Source of the DNA: JADHLJ01 sp038118725
GTDB lineage: Bacteria; Pseudomonadota; Alphaproteobacteria; Thalassobaculales; Thalassobaculaceae
DNA: 64,000 bases
Assembly (NCBI GenBank): GCA_038118725.1
Contig: JAYOIK010000023.1
Location: forward strand, 1 to 64,000
Direction of reading: 5' to 3'
Both the position numbers and the translations under genes were made by a program. The notes beneath the pieces were generated by a model that saw only the letters and a program-made list of their open reading frames with translations, did not search any database and was not told the origin of the DNA. Below are positions 54,287-62,996 of the stretch, piece after piece. Position 1 is the stretch's first letter. Every line of letters starts with the position of its first letter.

Positions 54287-55003
54287 TCAAAACGGGATCA
54301 AGCGCTCCAACGCCTGGTTTAGCTGGCTCATCAGCACATGATCGCCGAACCGCGCGTCCGGGTGGTAGATTCGCGCGAGCTGGCGAAACCGGGTCCGGAT
54401 CGCGGCGCGGTCGGGCATGGCATAGGGCGAGAAGCCCAGCGCGTGGAGCGCGTCGCCCCGGGAGAGCACCCCCTTTTCCAATGGCCGCAGCCGGATCGTC
54501 TCGATGGTCCGAAGCAAGCTATCGACCTCCTCGGACGCCCGCGCGCCGGCACGCTCGGCTTCGGCGCGCGCCGCCTTGTCGGCGTCACTCTCCAGCGCGA
54601 TCTCCTGTTCCCCCGCCGCCAGGTCAAGCGCCAGGGAAAGCGCGCGCCGGAGATCCGCCATGGCGTAGCCGGCGGGCAGTCGGACCTGGAGCCGCGGCTT
54701 GCGACGCAGCACCCGACCTTTCGACGGCCCCGAGCGTAGGGTCACGACCTCTCGATCATCCGCCGCCGGTTCCCCCGGGTCCGGGACAAGGGCCAGCGCG
54801 TCCTCGGGCATTAGCAATAGGACAGCGCGCGCAAGGTCACCCGCGCTCACGCCGCGCTTTTCGGCCAAGGCCGTCACCTTGTCGCGAAATTTCGAGTGAC
54901 AGGGCACGACATAGGCCTTGCCCCGCGCTTCCCCGGCAAGGGCCCGGCCATCGCCCTGGGCCGCGCTTTCTCGCGCGAAGGTCGCTGTGGGATCGTCGGG
55001 CAT
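54287..55003 (-). CDS. Protein with C-terminal J domain
   Basis: A 238-residue protein whose last 60 residues form a J domain: helix ALGFSPYAMPDRAAIRTRFR, the HPD motif at 214-216 (RIYHPDARFG), and QLNQALERL. It should stimulate a DnaK-type chaperone. The N-terminal 150 residues have no recognised domain; CHSKFRDKVTALAEKRGVSAGDL (about 35-57) looks helical and DNA-binding-like, but that is speculative. The ATG at 55003 is the only good start. It converges with the aminotransferase gene. Confidence 0.75.
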   Translation of the reverse strand: MPDDPTATFARESAAQGDGRALAGEARGKAYVVPCHSKFRDKVTALAEKRGVSAGDLARAVLLLMPEDALALVPDPGEPAADDREVVTLRSGPSKGRVLRRKPRLQVRLPAGYAMADLRRALSLALDLAAGEQEIALESDADKAARAEAERAGARASEEVDSLLRTIETIRLRPLEKGVLSRGDALHALGFSPYAMPDRAAIRTRFRQLARIYHPDARFGDHVLMSQLNQALERLIPF

Positions 55004-55147
55004 CAATCATCTACAAATAGGCATGTGAGTGAAAAGCAATACCAGATGTAGCGAAGTCTGCAAAGTCGCCGCTGAAAATCACCCGCGTGCCCCCCGGTCG
55101 CGATCGTTCCGATTGCGGGGGCGTCGCGCCGGGGTTATATCCCCAGG

Positions 55148-55345
55148 ATGAACGGCTATATCATCGCGCTTCTCATCGTTGCCATGGTGCTGGTCTTCGG
55201 GACCTTGGCCACGGGTCTGATCTCCTTCGCGCGTGGCGGCGAGGACGGTCCGCGGCGCTCCAACATCTTCATGCGGTATCGAGTGCTCTTCCAAGGCATC
55301 GCGATATTGCTGGTGGTGATTCTGATGGCCTTGGCCAAGGATTGA
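55148..55345 (+). CDS. HIG1-like twin transmembrane protein
   Basis: A 65-residue protein with two membrane segments (about 4-24 and 45-63) joined by a charged loop with the arginine-rich ARGGEDGPRRSNIFMRYRVL. That loop and the following FQGIAI match HIG1/hypoxia-induced domains known from mitochondria and alphaproteobacteria, where they bind respiratory complexes. It lies 40 bases before the cobalamin adenosyltransferase gene. Confidence 0.75.
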   Translation: MNGYIIALLIVAMVLVFGTLATGLISFARGGEDGPRRSNIFMRYRVLFQGIAILLVVILMALAKD

Positions 55346-55385
55346 TGCTGGCGGAGCGACGGCAATCGCGTCGAATGGATAAACC

Positions 55386-55955
55386 GTGGTCAAACTAACC
55401 AAGATCTACACCAGGGGCGGCGACACGGGGCAGACCTCGCTGGGTGATGGCACCCGCGTGGCCAAGCATTCCGACAGGCCGGCGGCCTACGGCACCGTCG
55501 ATGAGGCCAACGCGGTGCTCGGTATCGCCAGGCTCCACGCGAGCGCGACGCGGGACGTGGACGCAATGCTGGCCCGAATTCAGAACGACCTGTTTGATCT
55601 GGGCGCCGATCTTTGCACGCCCGAGGCCGAAAACCCCAAATACCCGCCGCTGAGAATCGTTCAAGGCCAGATTGATCGCCTGGAATCGGAAATCGATACG
55701 ATGAATGCCGAGCTCGCGCCGCTGTCATCGTTCATTTTGCCCGGCGGATCGGCATTGGCGGCGCATCTGCACCACGCTCGGGTCGTGGCGCGTCGAGCCG
55801 AACGCGACATCACGCGGCTGACGGAGACTGAACAGATCAACCCGCTCGCGGTGAAGTACATCAATCGGCTGTCCGACCATCTCTTCGTGCTGGCGCGGCA
55901 TGTCAACGGTAGGGGCGCCGGCGACGTGCTCTGGATACCGGGGCAAAACCGGTAG
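55386..55955 (+). CDS. pduO: Cob(I)yrinic acid a,c-diamide adenosyltransferase, PduO type
   Basis: A 189-residue trimeric ATP:cob(I)alamin adenosyltransferase. The ATP-binding N-terminus is YTRGGDTGQTSLGDG, followed by AYGTVDEANAVLG. FILPGGSALAAHLHHARVVARRAER and the SDHLFVLARHVN helix complete the signature. It makes adenosylcobalamin for B12 enzymes such as methylmalonyl-CoA mutase. GTG start at 55386. It follows the HIG1-like gene, a common pairing in alphaproteobacteria. Confidence 0.92.
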   Translation: MVKLTKIYTRGGDTGQTSLGDGTRVAKHSDRPAAYGTVDEANAVLGIARLHASATRDVDAMLARIQNDLFDLGADLCTPEAENPKYPPLRIVQGQIDRLESEIDTMNAELAPLSSFILPGGSALAAHLHHARVVARRAERDITRLTETEQINPLAVKYINRLSDHLFVLARHVNGRGAGDVLWIPGQNR

Positions 55956-55973
55956 CACCGTACCCGAAGCGCG

Positions 55974-56921
55974 CTAGGCGACCGCCGCCCCGTAGGCCCA
56001 ACCACCGATCGCCGAGCCGAGGACCGCCAGCGTGACATACCAGACAAAAACCGAGCGGCTGACCAATGCCCATACGGCAACCGACGCGTATAGGCTGGTG
56101 ATGCCGCCGGCGACCAGAAAGGCCATCGCCGCCCCCGGCGCCATGCCGAGCTCCAACAGCCCTCTAACCAAGGGAAGCGAGGCATAACCGTCGAGATAGA
56201 TCGGCGCGCCGATGGTCACCGCGAGCGGGGTCGCCCAGGCCGTGTCGCCGCCGACGAAATCCACGATCAGTCGCGGCGGCAGGTAGGATCGAAGGAGGCC
56301 TTCCAAGGCAAAGGCGATTGTCAGCCATTTCAGCATCAGCCACGCGGTCGCGCGCGCCTCGACGAGAAATTGCCGGCGCCGCGCGGTATCACGCCAGAAC
56401 GGCCACATGACCTCCAGCGGGCCGCAACAGGCCGCATCGCCGCCGGAACCCGCGTTGGCACTGGCATCGGCGCGAACCGCCAGAGCGAAGCCACCGCGCG
56501 CCGTGACGAGAAGGGTCGCGAAACCTCCGAACAGGCCGATACCGAAGGCGATCGCGGTTTTGCCGATGGCGAAGGGCATGCCGAGGAGACCGGCTGTCAC
56601 CGTCAACATCGCCGGATCGGTGATCGGCGAGGACAGCCAAAACGCCATGATTGGCGCCAGGGGTACTCCGCCCGCGAGCAATCCCGCAATGATCGGCAGC
56701 ACGCCGATCCCGCAAACAGGCGTAATCGCGCCAAGCGCCGACGCGGCGGCTATCATCGCCATGGTCCTGCCCTCGAAGGCACGGGTGATCAACCCGTCGG
56801 CGCCGCTCGCCCTGATCGCCGACGACAGCAGGATCGCGAACAAAACGATCGGGGCAACGAACAACAGATTCTCGGCGACGAAAATGGCTGTCTCAATCAC
56901 CGTCTCGACGAAAAGGCTCAT
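55974..56921 (-). CDS. Permease, UPF0718/YraQ family
   Basis: A 315-residue integral membrane protein with about eight segments. GAITPVCGIGVLPIIAGLL and PLAVTIGAPIYLDGYASLPL are the repeated motifs of the YraQ/DUF318 permease family, which is linked to metalloid or organo-arsenic efflux in some bacteria. A soluble loop with ACCGPLEV (paired cysteines) lies in the middle. The ATG at 56921 has a GGAGG site at ideal spacing; the upstream extension to 57008 is rejected. Divergent from a LysR gene. Confidence 0.82.
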   Translation of the reverse strand: MSLFVETVIETAIFVAENLLFVAPIVLFAILLSSAIRASGADGLITRAFEGRTMAMIAAASALGAITPVCGIGVLPIIAGLLAGGVPLAPIMAFWLSSPITDPAMLTVTAGLLGMPFAIGKTAIAFGIGLFGGFATLLVTARGGFALAVRADASANAGSGGDAACCGPLEVMWPFWRDTARRRQFLVEARATAWLMLKWLTIAFALEGLLRSYLPPRLIVDFVGGDTAWATPLAVTIGAPIYLDGYASLPLVRGLLELGMAPGAAMAFLVAGGITSLYASVAVWALVSRSVFVWYVTLAVLGSAIGGWAYGAAVA

Positions 56922-57077
56922 GAGTAGACCTCCGAGGATAAGAGCATCGATGCATGGCCAAGGAAGCCGGCGCAACTCTTCGCTTCGCGTCAGCCGGTAC
57001 TCCCGCATATCGATCTCCCATGACCATCAACCCTCGAGAGAATGGGGACTGGAATTTCAGCAACAAAACGAATAGTT

Positions 57078-57094
57078 TTGATATTAACGATCAA
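57078..57094 (+). promoter_or_regulatory. Inverted repeat in the LysR/permease divergent gap
   Basis: TTGAT, 7 bases, ATCAA lies 26 bases before the LysR ATG inside an AT-rich block. It suits an autoregulatory operator of a LysR-type regulator that also controls the permease. Confidence 0.35.
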
Positions 57095-57119
57095 TTATTT
57101 TGAACAGTCGGCACTTGCC

Positions 57120-57998
57120 ATGAACCTGGACAGCGACCTTTTGCGAACCTTTGTCGCGATCTCCGACGCGGGTGGTTTTACAGCCGCGGCCGATGTGGTG
57201 GGGCGCACCCAATCAGCGGTCAGCATGCAGATGAAAAGGCTGGAGGAGAGCATCGGCGCGCCCTTGTTTCTGCGCTCCGGCAGGACATTCACCTTGACCC
57301 ATACCGGCGAAATCTTGCTGTCCAAGAGCCGGCGGGTTCTGGCCATGCTCGACGAAACGGCGGCCGCGGTCACCGGGGAAGCCTTGGATGGCGGGGTACG
57401 CGTCGGCATCCCAGACGAATATGGCTCGCCTTTCCTTCCCCGCATTCTCGCGCGGTTCGCCGATCTGCACCCCCTCGCGCGGGTTACGGTGACCTGCGCC
57501 GCCTGCCAGAGCCTCCATGATCAAGTCATGCGGGGAAGCCTCGACCTGGCGGTGGAGATCGGCGACATGGATCAGGGAGACGGTGAACTTCTGGGCAATG
57601 AGCCCACGGTATGGGCGACCTCGTCTCGGCACCTGGTACATGAGCGCGACCCGTTGCCCTTGGCGCTGTTCGACGCGGCTTGCTGGTGGCACGACCGCGC
57701 GATCGAGGTCCTGGAGCGGTCCGGCCGAGCCTATCGCGTCGCCTATACCAGCGCCGGGATCGCCGGTGTCGCCGCCGCGATCAATGCCGGCCTCGCCGTC
57801 GGGGTTCTCGGTCGCGAGACCCTTCCGGTAGGCGTTCGGGTTCTCTCGCCAGCCGAGGGCTTCGCCGAGTTGCCGCCGTCGAGAATCATCCTACGCCGGC
57901 GAAACGGCGCTGTTTCGCCCACCATTGAGAGCATGGCCGAGGCGTTGCGCCAAGCTTTCTTGGGCGGAGCAACGGACAAGACGGTTCGATCGGGTTAA
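57120..57998 (+). CDS. LysR family transcriptional regulator
   Basis: A 292-residue regulator. The N-terminal winged helix-turn-helix runs DLLRTFVAISDAGGFTAAAD with VGRTQSAVSMQMKRLEE as recognition helix. The effector domain starts near 90 (VRVGIPDEYGSPFLP). It probably controls the divergent permease; the inducer is unknown. The ATG at 57120 matches the family start. Its end overlaps the end of the convergent DAO gene by four bases. Confidence 0.92.
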   Translation: MNLDSDLLRTFVAISDAGGFTAAADVVGRTQSAVSMQMKRLEESIGAPLFLRSGRTFTLTHTGEILLSKSRRVLAMLDETAAAVTGEALDGGVRVGIPDEYGSPFLPRILARFADLHPLARVTVTCAACQSLHDQVMRGSLDLAVEIGDMDQGDGELLGNEPTVWATSSRHLVHERDPLPLALFDAACWWHDRAIEVLERSGRAYRVAYTSAGIAGVAAAINAGLAVGVLGRETLPVGVRVLSPAEGFAELPPSRIILRRRNGAVSPTIESMAEALRQAFLGGATDKTVRSG

Positions 57999-59155
57999 TC
58001 GGCGAGTTTGAAGCGCGTCGCGTCCGCGAGAGCCGGACGATCCGGGCTCAGATCCTCGGCGGAAACCCCTTGCGCCAATAGCGTGTCGGGAAACGCGGAG
58101 CCGGTGGCGAGCGCGGCCGTGGCCAGCCCCATGCCCGGGGCGGTCTGGATGCCATAGCCTCCTTGCCCCGCGCACCAACAGAATCCGTCCAGTCCGGTTT
58201 CGAAACCAACCACCGGCGTCTTATCGGCAACGAAGGAGCGCAATCCGGCGCGCTTGCTGACCAGGCGTCCGACGGTCAAGGTCGCGTGGGTCTCAATCCG
58301 GTCTATGGCGATGGCGAGATCGAGTTCCTCGGGCTGCGCGTCACACGGCGCCGACGGGGTTTCGTCGGCCGGGCTGCCGAGCATGTGGCCGGCCTCGGGC
58401 TTCATATACCAGGATTCGTCAGCCGCGATCACGCCGGGAAGACGCGGAAGATCCAGCTCCGGCGGCGCGTCGAAGGTGAAGGCGGTACGCCGCTTCGGCA
58501 CCAGCCCGATCGGCTTGGCGCCGACCATGGCGCCGATTTCGTCGGCCCAGGCACCCGCCGCGTTGATGACGATAGGCGCCGAAAACGCGCCTTCTCGGGT
58601 TGTCGCGCGCCATGTGGCGCCTTGTTTCTCAAGGGAGATCAACTCCGCATCGCCCACGAGGTTGGCGCCGCGCGCCCGAGCGCCACGCAAATAGCCCCAG
58701 TGCAGAGCCGCGACGTCGATATCCTTGTCCTCGGGCGAATAGAGCCCCGCGACGATCAGGTCCCGGTTCAAGGCCGGGTGCAGCGCATGGGTCCCCTCGG
58801 CGTCTAGCAATCGGACACTCGTGGTCAGCTGGCTAACCTCGTCATATTCCGCCCGCAACGACCCCATGGTTTCCTCGGTCGCGACGAACATGGTGCCACG
58901 AGGGGTGAGAATGGGCGCGTCGGCGAAGCCTTCGGGCGGTTCTTCGAGGAACGGTCGACTGGCCCGGTTGAACCCCCTGATCACCGCGTTCCCATAAGTC
59001 TCGACGAATAGCGCCGCCGAGCGTCCGGTCGTGTGATAGCCCGGCTGGCTCTCGCGTTCGAGGATCACGACCTTGCCCTGCCGCGACAGCTCATGCGCGG
59101 CGGAGGCGCCGGCCATGCCCGCGCCAATCACCAGGAAATCACAGGTTTCCGTCAT
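57995..59155 (-). CDS. FAD-dependent oxidoreductase, DAO family
   Basis: A 386-residue flavoprotein of the D-amino-acid oxidase/glycine oxidase type. The dinucleotide motif is VIGAGMAGAS (residues 9-18), ERESQPGYHTTGRSA follows, and the C-terminal WCAGQGGYGIQTAPG closes the FAD site. It likely deaminates an amino acid or N-methyl compound. The ATG at 59155 follows AAGGATCA. It diverges from the surface-carbohydrate gene with 113 bases between starts. Confidence 0.88.
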   Translation of the reverse strand: MTETCDFLVIGAGMAGASAAHELSRQGKVVILERESQPGYHTTGRSAALFVETYGNAVIRGFNRASRPFLEEPPEGFADAPILTPRGTMFVATEETMGSLRAEYDEVSQLTTSVRLLDAEGTHALHPALNRDLIVAGLYSPEDKDIDVAALHWGYLRGARARGANLVGDAELISLEKQGATWRATTREGAFSAPIVINAAGAWADEIGAMVGAKPIGLVPKRRTAFTFDAPPELDLPRLPGVIAADESWYMKPEAGHMLGSPADETPSAPCDAQPEELDLAIAIDRIETHATLTVGRLVSKRAGLRSFVADKTPVVGFETGLDGFCWCAGQGGYGIQTAPGMGLATAALATGSAFPDTLLAQGVSAEDLSPDRPALADATRFKLAD

Positions 59156-59268
59156 GCCGTTTGATCCTTGAAAAGGTTCCGCGCCGAAACCGTAGGCGGC
59201 TGACCACGTCGGCTCAAGCCGTGATTTGTTCCTGGGCATTTTCCCGTCGATCTGGCATCCATTCGAGC

Positions 59269-60582
59269 ATGCGTCCGATCTATCTGCTAATCGAGGAAGT
59301 AAACCGGGAATTGCTCTCGCGCCTGCGGATCGGTCGCGCGGCGGTAGCATTGGGTCACCCGGTTCTGATCGGTCAACAATGGTGGTTCACGGCGAATTTC
59401 GAGGCCTTGCCACCCGGCGTTGTCCTGTTCAAGGGCAACAACCGCATCCAGGCCCAGTTCATGCGGCAGGCCCGCAAGGCGGGGCACTTGACCGCGTCGA
59501 TCGACGAGGAGGCCTTCGTTTCCTCAAGCGCCACCGAGATCAATGCTCAGTACCACACCCTCGCGGAGACCTATTGTGATCTTTTTCTGACCCAGGGCGC
59601 GTTTCAGCACGGTGTGCTCCTCGACCGCTTCCCCGCCGCGCGAGAGCGGGTCGTCATGACCGGCAACCCCAGGGCCGATCTACTGAGAGACGCCCGGTTC
59701 AAGCCTTGGGACCCGTTGGTCGACCGATACCGGGCGAACCACGGACCCTATACTTTGATCAATACCAATTTCACGACCATCAACCCCAAGCTCGGCGACA
59801 CCTACAGCTATTACCAGACATGTCTGCGGGTCGGGGTTCTGGACGATCCGGAGACGCCGCCCTACCAGCGCTTCATGACATGGTGCCGGTGGGAACGAAA
59901 GAATCTGAGGGCCATGACCACGCTTATTCACCGCCTCGCGGCGCGGCGGCAAGACCGGCGCATCGTTGTTCGCCCACACCCCTCCGAGAACGCCGAGATC
60001 TGGATTGACCGGATGGCGGGACAGAGCGGCGTCGATGTGCAAGTCAAAGGTGATCATCTCGCCTGGATCGATCGGGCGGATATCCTCGTGCATTCCGGCT
60101 GTTCAACCGGGCTTGAGGCGCATCTCCTGGGCCGACCCGCGATTAGTCTCACGCCCGGAGACTCGATGTGGAAGACCCCAGCGCTCTCCAATATCGTCAA
60201 CCCGGTCGCTACCACCGTCGATCAGGCCGAGACCTTGCTCGAGGAACCTCCATCCAAAGCCGAGCATTCCTCCGCCCTTGATGAATATCTCTTGGATACG
60301 CGGGGTTCGTTAGCCGCGGCGGAGCGCATTGCTGGTAGCTTGGCGACCCTATCCAAGCGCGCGCGCGATAGGTCGACGCCCGGCACCTCGGCGGTCGTCA
60401 CCGCGCCGACGTCTCGGCGGATGGTCGAAAAGGCCTTCATCGATCTCGACGAAGTGCGCCGCCGGCTAAGGCTGGTGGAAGCCGCGATGGATGTCGAGGA
60501 ACCGGCGACGGTCCGAGAAGTCGGCCCCGCCGTTTTCCAGCTCGGCGACGGGTCGTCGCTCCAACCGAGGCCGGCCCCATGA
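59269..60582 (+). CDS. Surface carbohydrate biosynthesis protein, CDP-glycerol transferase-like
   Basis: A 437-residue protein. The start PIYLLIEEVNRELLSRL, the GNPRADLLRD motif (about 165), VVRPHPSENAEIW and the HSGCSTGLEAHLLGRPAISL nucleotide-sugar-like site are typical of surface-polysaccharide enzymes related to CDP-glycerol glycerophosphotransferases. The exact product is unknown. The open frame extends to 59161, but the ATG at 59269 begins the conserved part. It overlaps the next TPR gene by four bases. Confidence 0.82.
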   Translation: MRPIYLLIEEVNRELLSRLRIGRAAVALGHPVLIGQQWWFTANFEALPPGVVLFKGNNRIQAQFMRQARKAGHLTASIDEEAFVSSSATEINAQYHTLAETYCDLFLTQGAFQHGVLLDRFPAARERVVMTGNPRADLLRDARFKPWDPLVDRYRANHGPYTLINTNFTTINPKLGDTYSYYQTCLRVGVLDDPETPPYQRFMTWCRWERKNLRAMTTLIHRLAARRQDRRIVVRPHPSENAEIWIDRMAGQSGVDVQVKGDHLAWIDRADILVHSGCSTGLEAHLLGRPAISLTPGDSMWKTPALSNIVNPVATTVDQAETLLEEPPSKAEHSSALDEYLLDTRGSLAAAERIAGSLATLSKRARDRSTPGTSAVVTAPTSRRMVEKAFIDLDEVRRRLRLVEAAMDVEEPATVREVGPAVFQLGDGSSLQPRPAP

Positions 60583-61448
60583 CCGGCGCGGTTCAGCGCA
60601 AGCGGTTGCGACAAGCATCACGATTGGCCGCGCAAGGCCGCCGTGAAGAAGCCGAAACACAGTTGAACGCGCTGGTCGCCACGACGCCCGATTTCCCGGC
60701 GGCGTGGTTGAAGCTCGGACATGTTCGGCTCGCCGGCGACAAGCCACGAGAAGCATTCGAAGCCTATTCTCGGGCCGCGACTTTCATTGAGACCGCCGCC
60801 GAGGCGAGCGCCAGGATTGGTCGTCTCGCCAAACCTGGACCCGCCGACCACCTACGCGCGCGCGGCTTCAAAATCGCTCTATTGGTGGATCCAACCCACG
60901 CGGCGGCCATAACCGATCTCGCCGATCTTCAGGGCGGAGTGTTGCTTAGCTGGTTCGCGGTCGCGGTCACCTCGAACGAAATCGAAATCGATCCCTTTCG
61001 CGAATTGATCAATCGAGGCTGGACCGGCCGCGCGCATAGGCTCGCGAAGATCGCCGCCGTGACCAGACCTGGCTCGTCGACGACCCAGAACGGTCTGGCA
61101 AACACGGCCTTTCGACGGGAGGATTTCGAAGCCAACGCGCGCTTTCTCGAGCGCGCCGCGCTGTGTTCACCGGACAATCGGGACATCCAGATCGCCGCAA
61201 TCGAGGCGTTTTTCCGAACAGGAGCGTTCGAGCGCGCCGAAGCCCACGCCACGCGGGCCCTGTCGATAGGCGATGCCTCGCCTGCCTCGCCCCCCTTGCT
61301 GTTCTGGCTCGGTCGGATACAACGGCGTCTGGGCCGGTACGCCGATGCTCGCGCGCGCTTCGCCGAAACGCTCGGGGCTGACGAAGATTTCCGGCTCTCG
61401 GTCGACCTTGTCGAACAAGGCGTGCGTCCCGAGGATTTCCAGCCTTGA
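60579..61448 (+). CDS. TPR-containing protein paired with the surface-carbohydrate gene
   Basis: A 289-residue protein of helical repeats. Two TPR-like units are visible near the start (REEAETQLNALVATTPDFPA, LGHVRLAGDKPREAFEAYSR) and more near the end (GDASPASPPLLFWLGRIQRR, LGRYADARARF). No enzymatic domain is seen. Its ATG overlaps the stop of the previous gene, so it may be a scaffold for that enzyme (inference). Confidence 0.75.
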   Translation: MTGAVQRKRLRQASRLAAQGRREEAETQLNALVATTPDFPAAWLKLGHVRLAGDKPREAFEAYSRAATFIETAAEASARIGRLAKPGPADHLRARGFKIALLVDPTHAAAITDLADLQGGVLLSWFAVAVTSNEIEIDPFRELINRGWTGRAHRLAKIAAVTRPGSSTTQNGLANTAFRREDFEANARFLERAALCSPDNRDIQIAAIEAFFRTGAFERAEAHATRALSIGDASPASPPLLFWLGRIQRRLGRYADARARFAETLGADEDFRLSVDLVEQGVRPEDFQP

Positions 61449-61512
61449 CCCAAGGGATGCTCGCCCGTCACCCTTGCAACGCCGACCCAATATCCAGAAA
61501 GCGATTTAGGAC

Positions 61513-62970
61513 ATGCCAGAGCCCATCACGGACGTTGATATTCTGATCAAGGGCGGACACGTCGTCGACGGAACCGGCGCGGACCGGATTCGCGCCGATG
61601 TGGCGATCAAGGATGATCGCATCGTCGCCGTCGGCGCGCTTGACACCGTTGCCGCGGGCCGCGAGATCGACGCCACGGGCCGGATCGTCTCGCCCGGCTT
61701 CATCGACGTTCACACCCATGACGACCGCGCCCTGCTGGCCAACCCCTCGATGGACATGAAGGTCAGCCAGGGGGTTACCTCGGTCGTGGTCGGTAATTGC
61801 GGTGTAAGCCTCGCGCCTCTGGTCGCGGAATCACCGCCGCCGCCGCTGGATCTGATCGGCGCCGAGGGAGCCTATCGATACGAAACCTTCGACGGCTTTC
61901 TGCGCGACGTCGAGGCGGCGCCCGCGACCGTGAACGCCGCTTTTCTGGTCGGTCACTCGACCTTGCGGGTCGCCACCATGGATTCCCTGGACCGCGCGGC
62001 ATCGGCACGGGAAATCACGGAAATGCGCGGCATGCTCGAGGAAGGACTCTCCGCCGGGGCGGTGGGCCTGTCGACGGGCTTGTTCTACAAGCCGGCCGTG
62101 ATGGCCCCGACCGAGGAGGTCATCGCCATCGCCGCCGCCTTGGAGGCGCATGGCGCGCGCTATGTCACCCATATGCGCGACGAAGCCGACCACGTCATCC
62201 GCTCCCTGGACGAGACCTTCCGCATAGGTCGCGAATCCCGCTCCCCCGTCGTGGTCTCGCATCACAAGGTCCAAGGCAAGCACAATGTCGGGCGCAGCCG
62301 TGAGACCCTGGCCCATTTCGACAAGCATATCGGCGCCCACGACCATCACGGCATTGCCTTCGATGTCTATCCCTACATGGCTTCCTCCACGGTGCTGAAG
62401 GCCGATTCCATCGCGGTATCCAAGAAGGTGCTGGTGACCTGGTCCAAGGCGCGCCCCGAATTCGCTGGACGCGAGCTGTCGGATATCGCCGAGGAAATGG
62501 ATTGCGACATCTACGAGGCAGCGGAGCGCCTGCAGCCCGCGGGCGCCGTCTACTTCGCCATGGACGAGGAGGACGTCCAGCGTATCCTCTCGCATCCCAA
62601 CGCCATGTTCGGCTCCGACGGGCTGCCGCATGACGAGCATCCGCATCCCCGTCTCTGGGGCACCTTCCCGCGAATCCTCGGGCATTACTGCCGAGAGCTG
62701 AAGCTGTTCTCGTTGGAAGAGGCCGTGCGCCGAATGACCGGTTATTCCGCCGAGACATTCGGCCTCGTGGATCGTGGCGTGATCCGGCCCGGAGCCTTCG
62801 CCGACATTACCATTTTTGACGAGGACAAGATCCTGGACGGCGCGACCTTCGACGCGCCGAAGACTCCGGCAAGGGGTATCGACATGGTCATGGTGAACGG
62901 ACGCCCCGTCTGGCAAGCCGGCGCCGAAACCGGCGCGCGACCCGGCAAGGCGTTGCGGCACGGGCGATAG
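61513..62970 (+). CDS. N-acyl-D-amino-acid deacylase (D-aminoacylase)
   Basis: A 485-residue amidohydrolase. Metal ligands His 67 and His 69 lie in FIDVHTHDDRA and Cys 96 in VGNCGVSLAP. THMRDEADHV and the VVSHHKVQGKHN histidines complete the site, and FGSDGLPHDEHPHPR holds the catalytic aspartate. Released D-amino acids could be handled by the DAO-type oxidase nearby (inference). It converges with the flavoprotein gene, 26 bases away. Confidence 0.9.
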   Translation: MPEPITDVDILIKGGHVVDGTGADRIRADVAIKDDRIVAVGALDTVAAGREIDATGRIVSPGFIDVHTHDDRALLANPSMDMKVSQGVTSVVVGNCGVSLAPLVAESPPPPLDLIGAEGAYRYETFDGFLRDVEAAPATVNAAFLVGHSTLRVATMDSLDRAASAREITEMRGMLEEGLSAGAVGLSTGLFYKPAVMAPTEEVIAIAAALEAHGARYVTHMRDEADHVIRSLDETFRIGRESRSPVVVSHHKVQGKHNVGRSRETLAHFDKHIGAHDHHGIAFDVYPYMASSTVLKADSIAVSKKVLVTWSKARPEFAGRELSDIAEEMDCDIYEAAERLQPAGAVYFAMDEEDVQRILSHPNAMFGSDGLPHDEHPHPRLWGTFPRILGHYCRELKLFSLEEAVRRMTGYSAETFGLVDRGVIRPGAFADITIFDEDKILDGATFDAPKTPARGIDMVMVNGRPVWQAGAETGARPGKALRHGR

Positions 62971-62996
62971 TCAGAGCTGGGTTGAAAGCTTGGATA

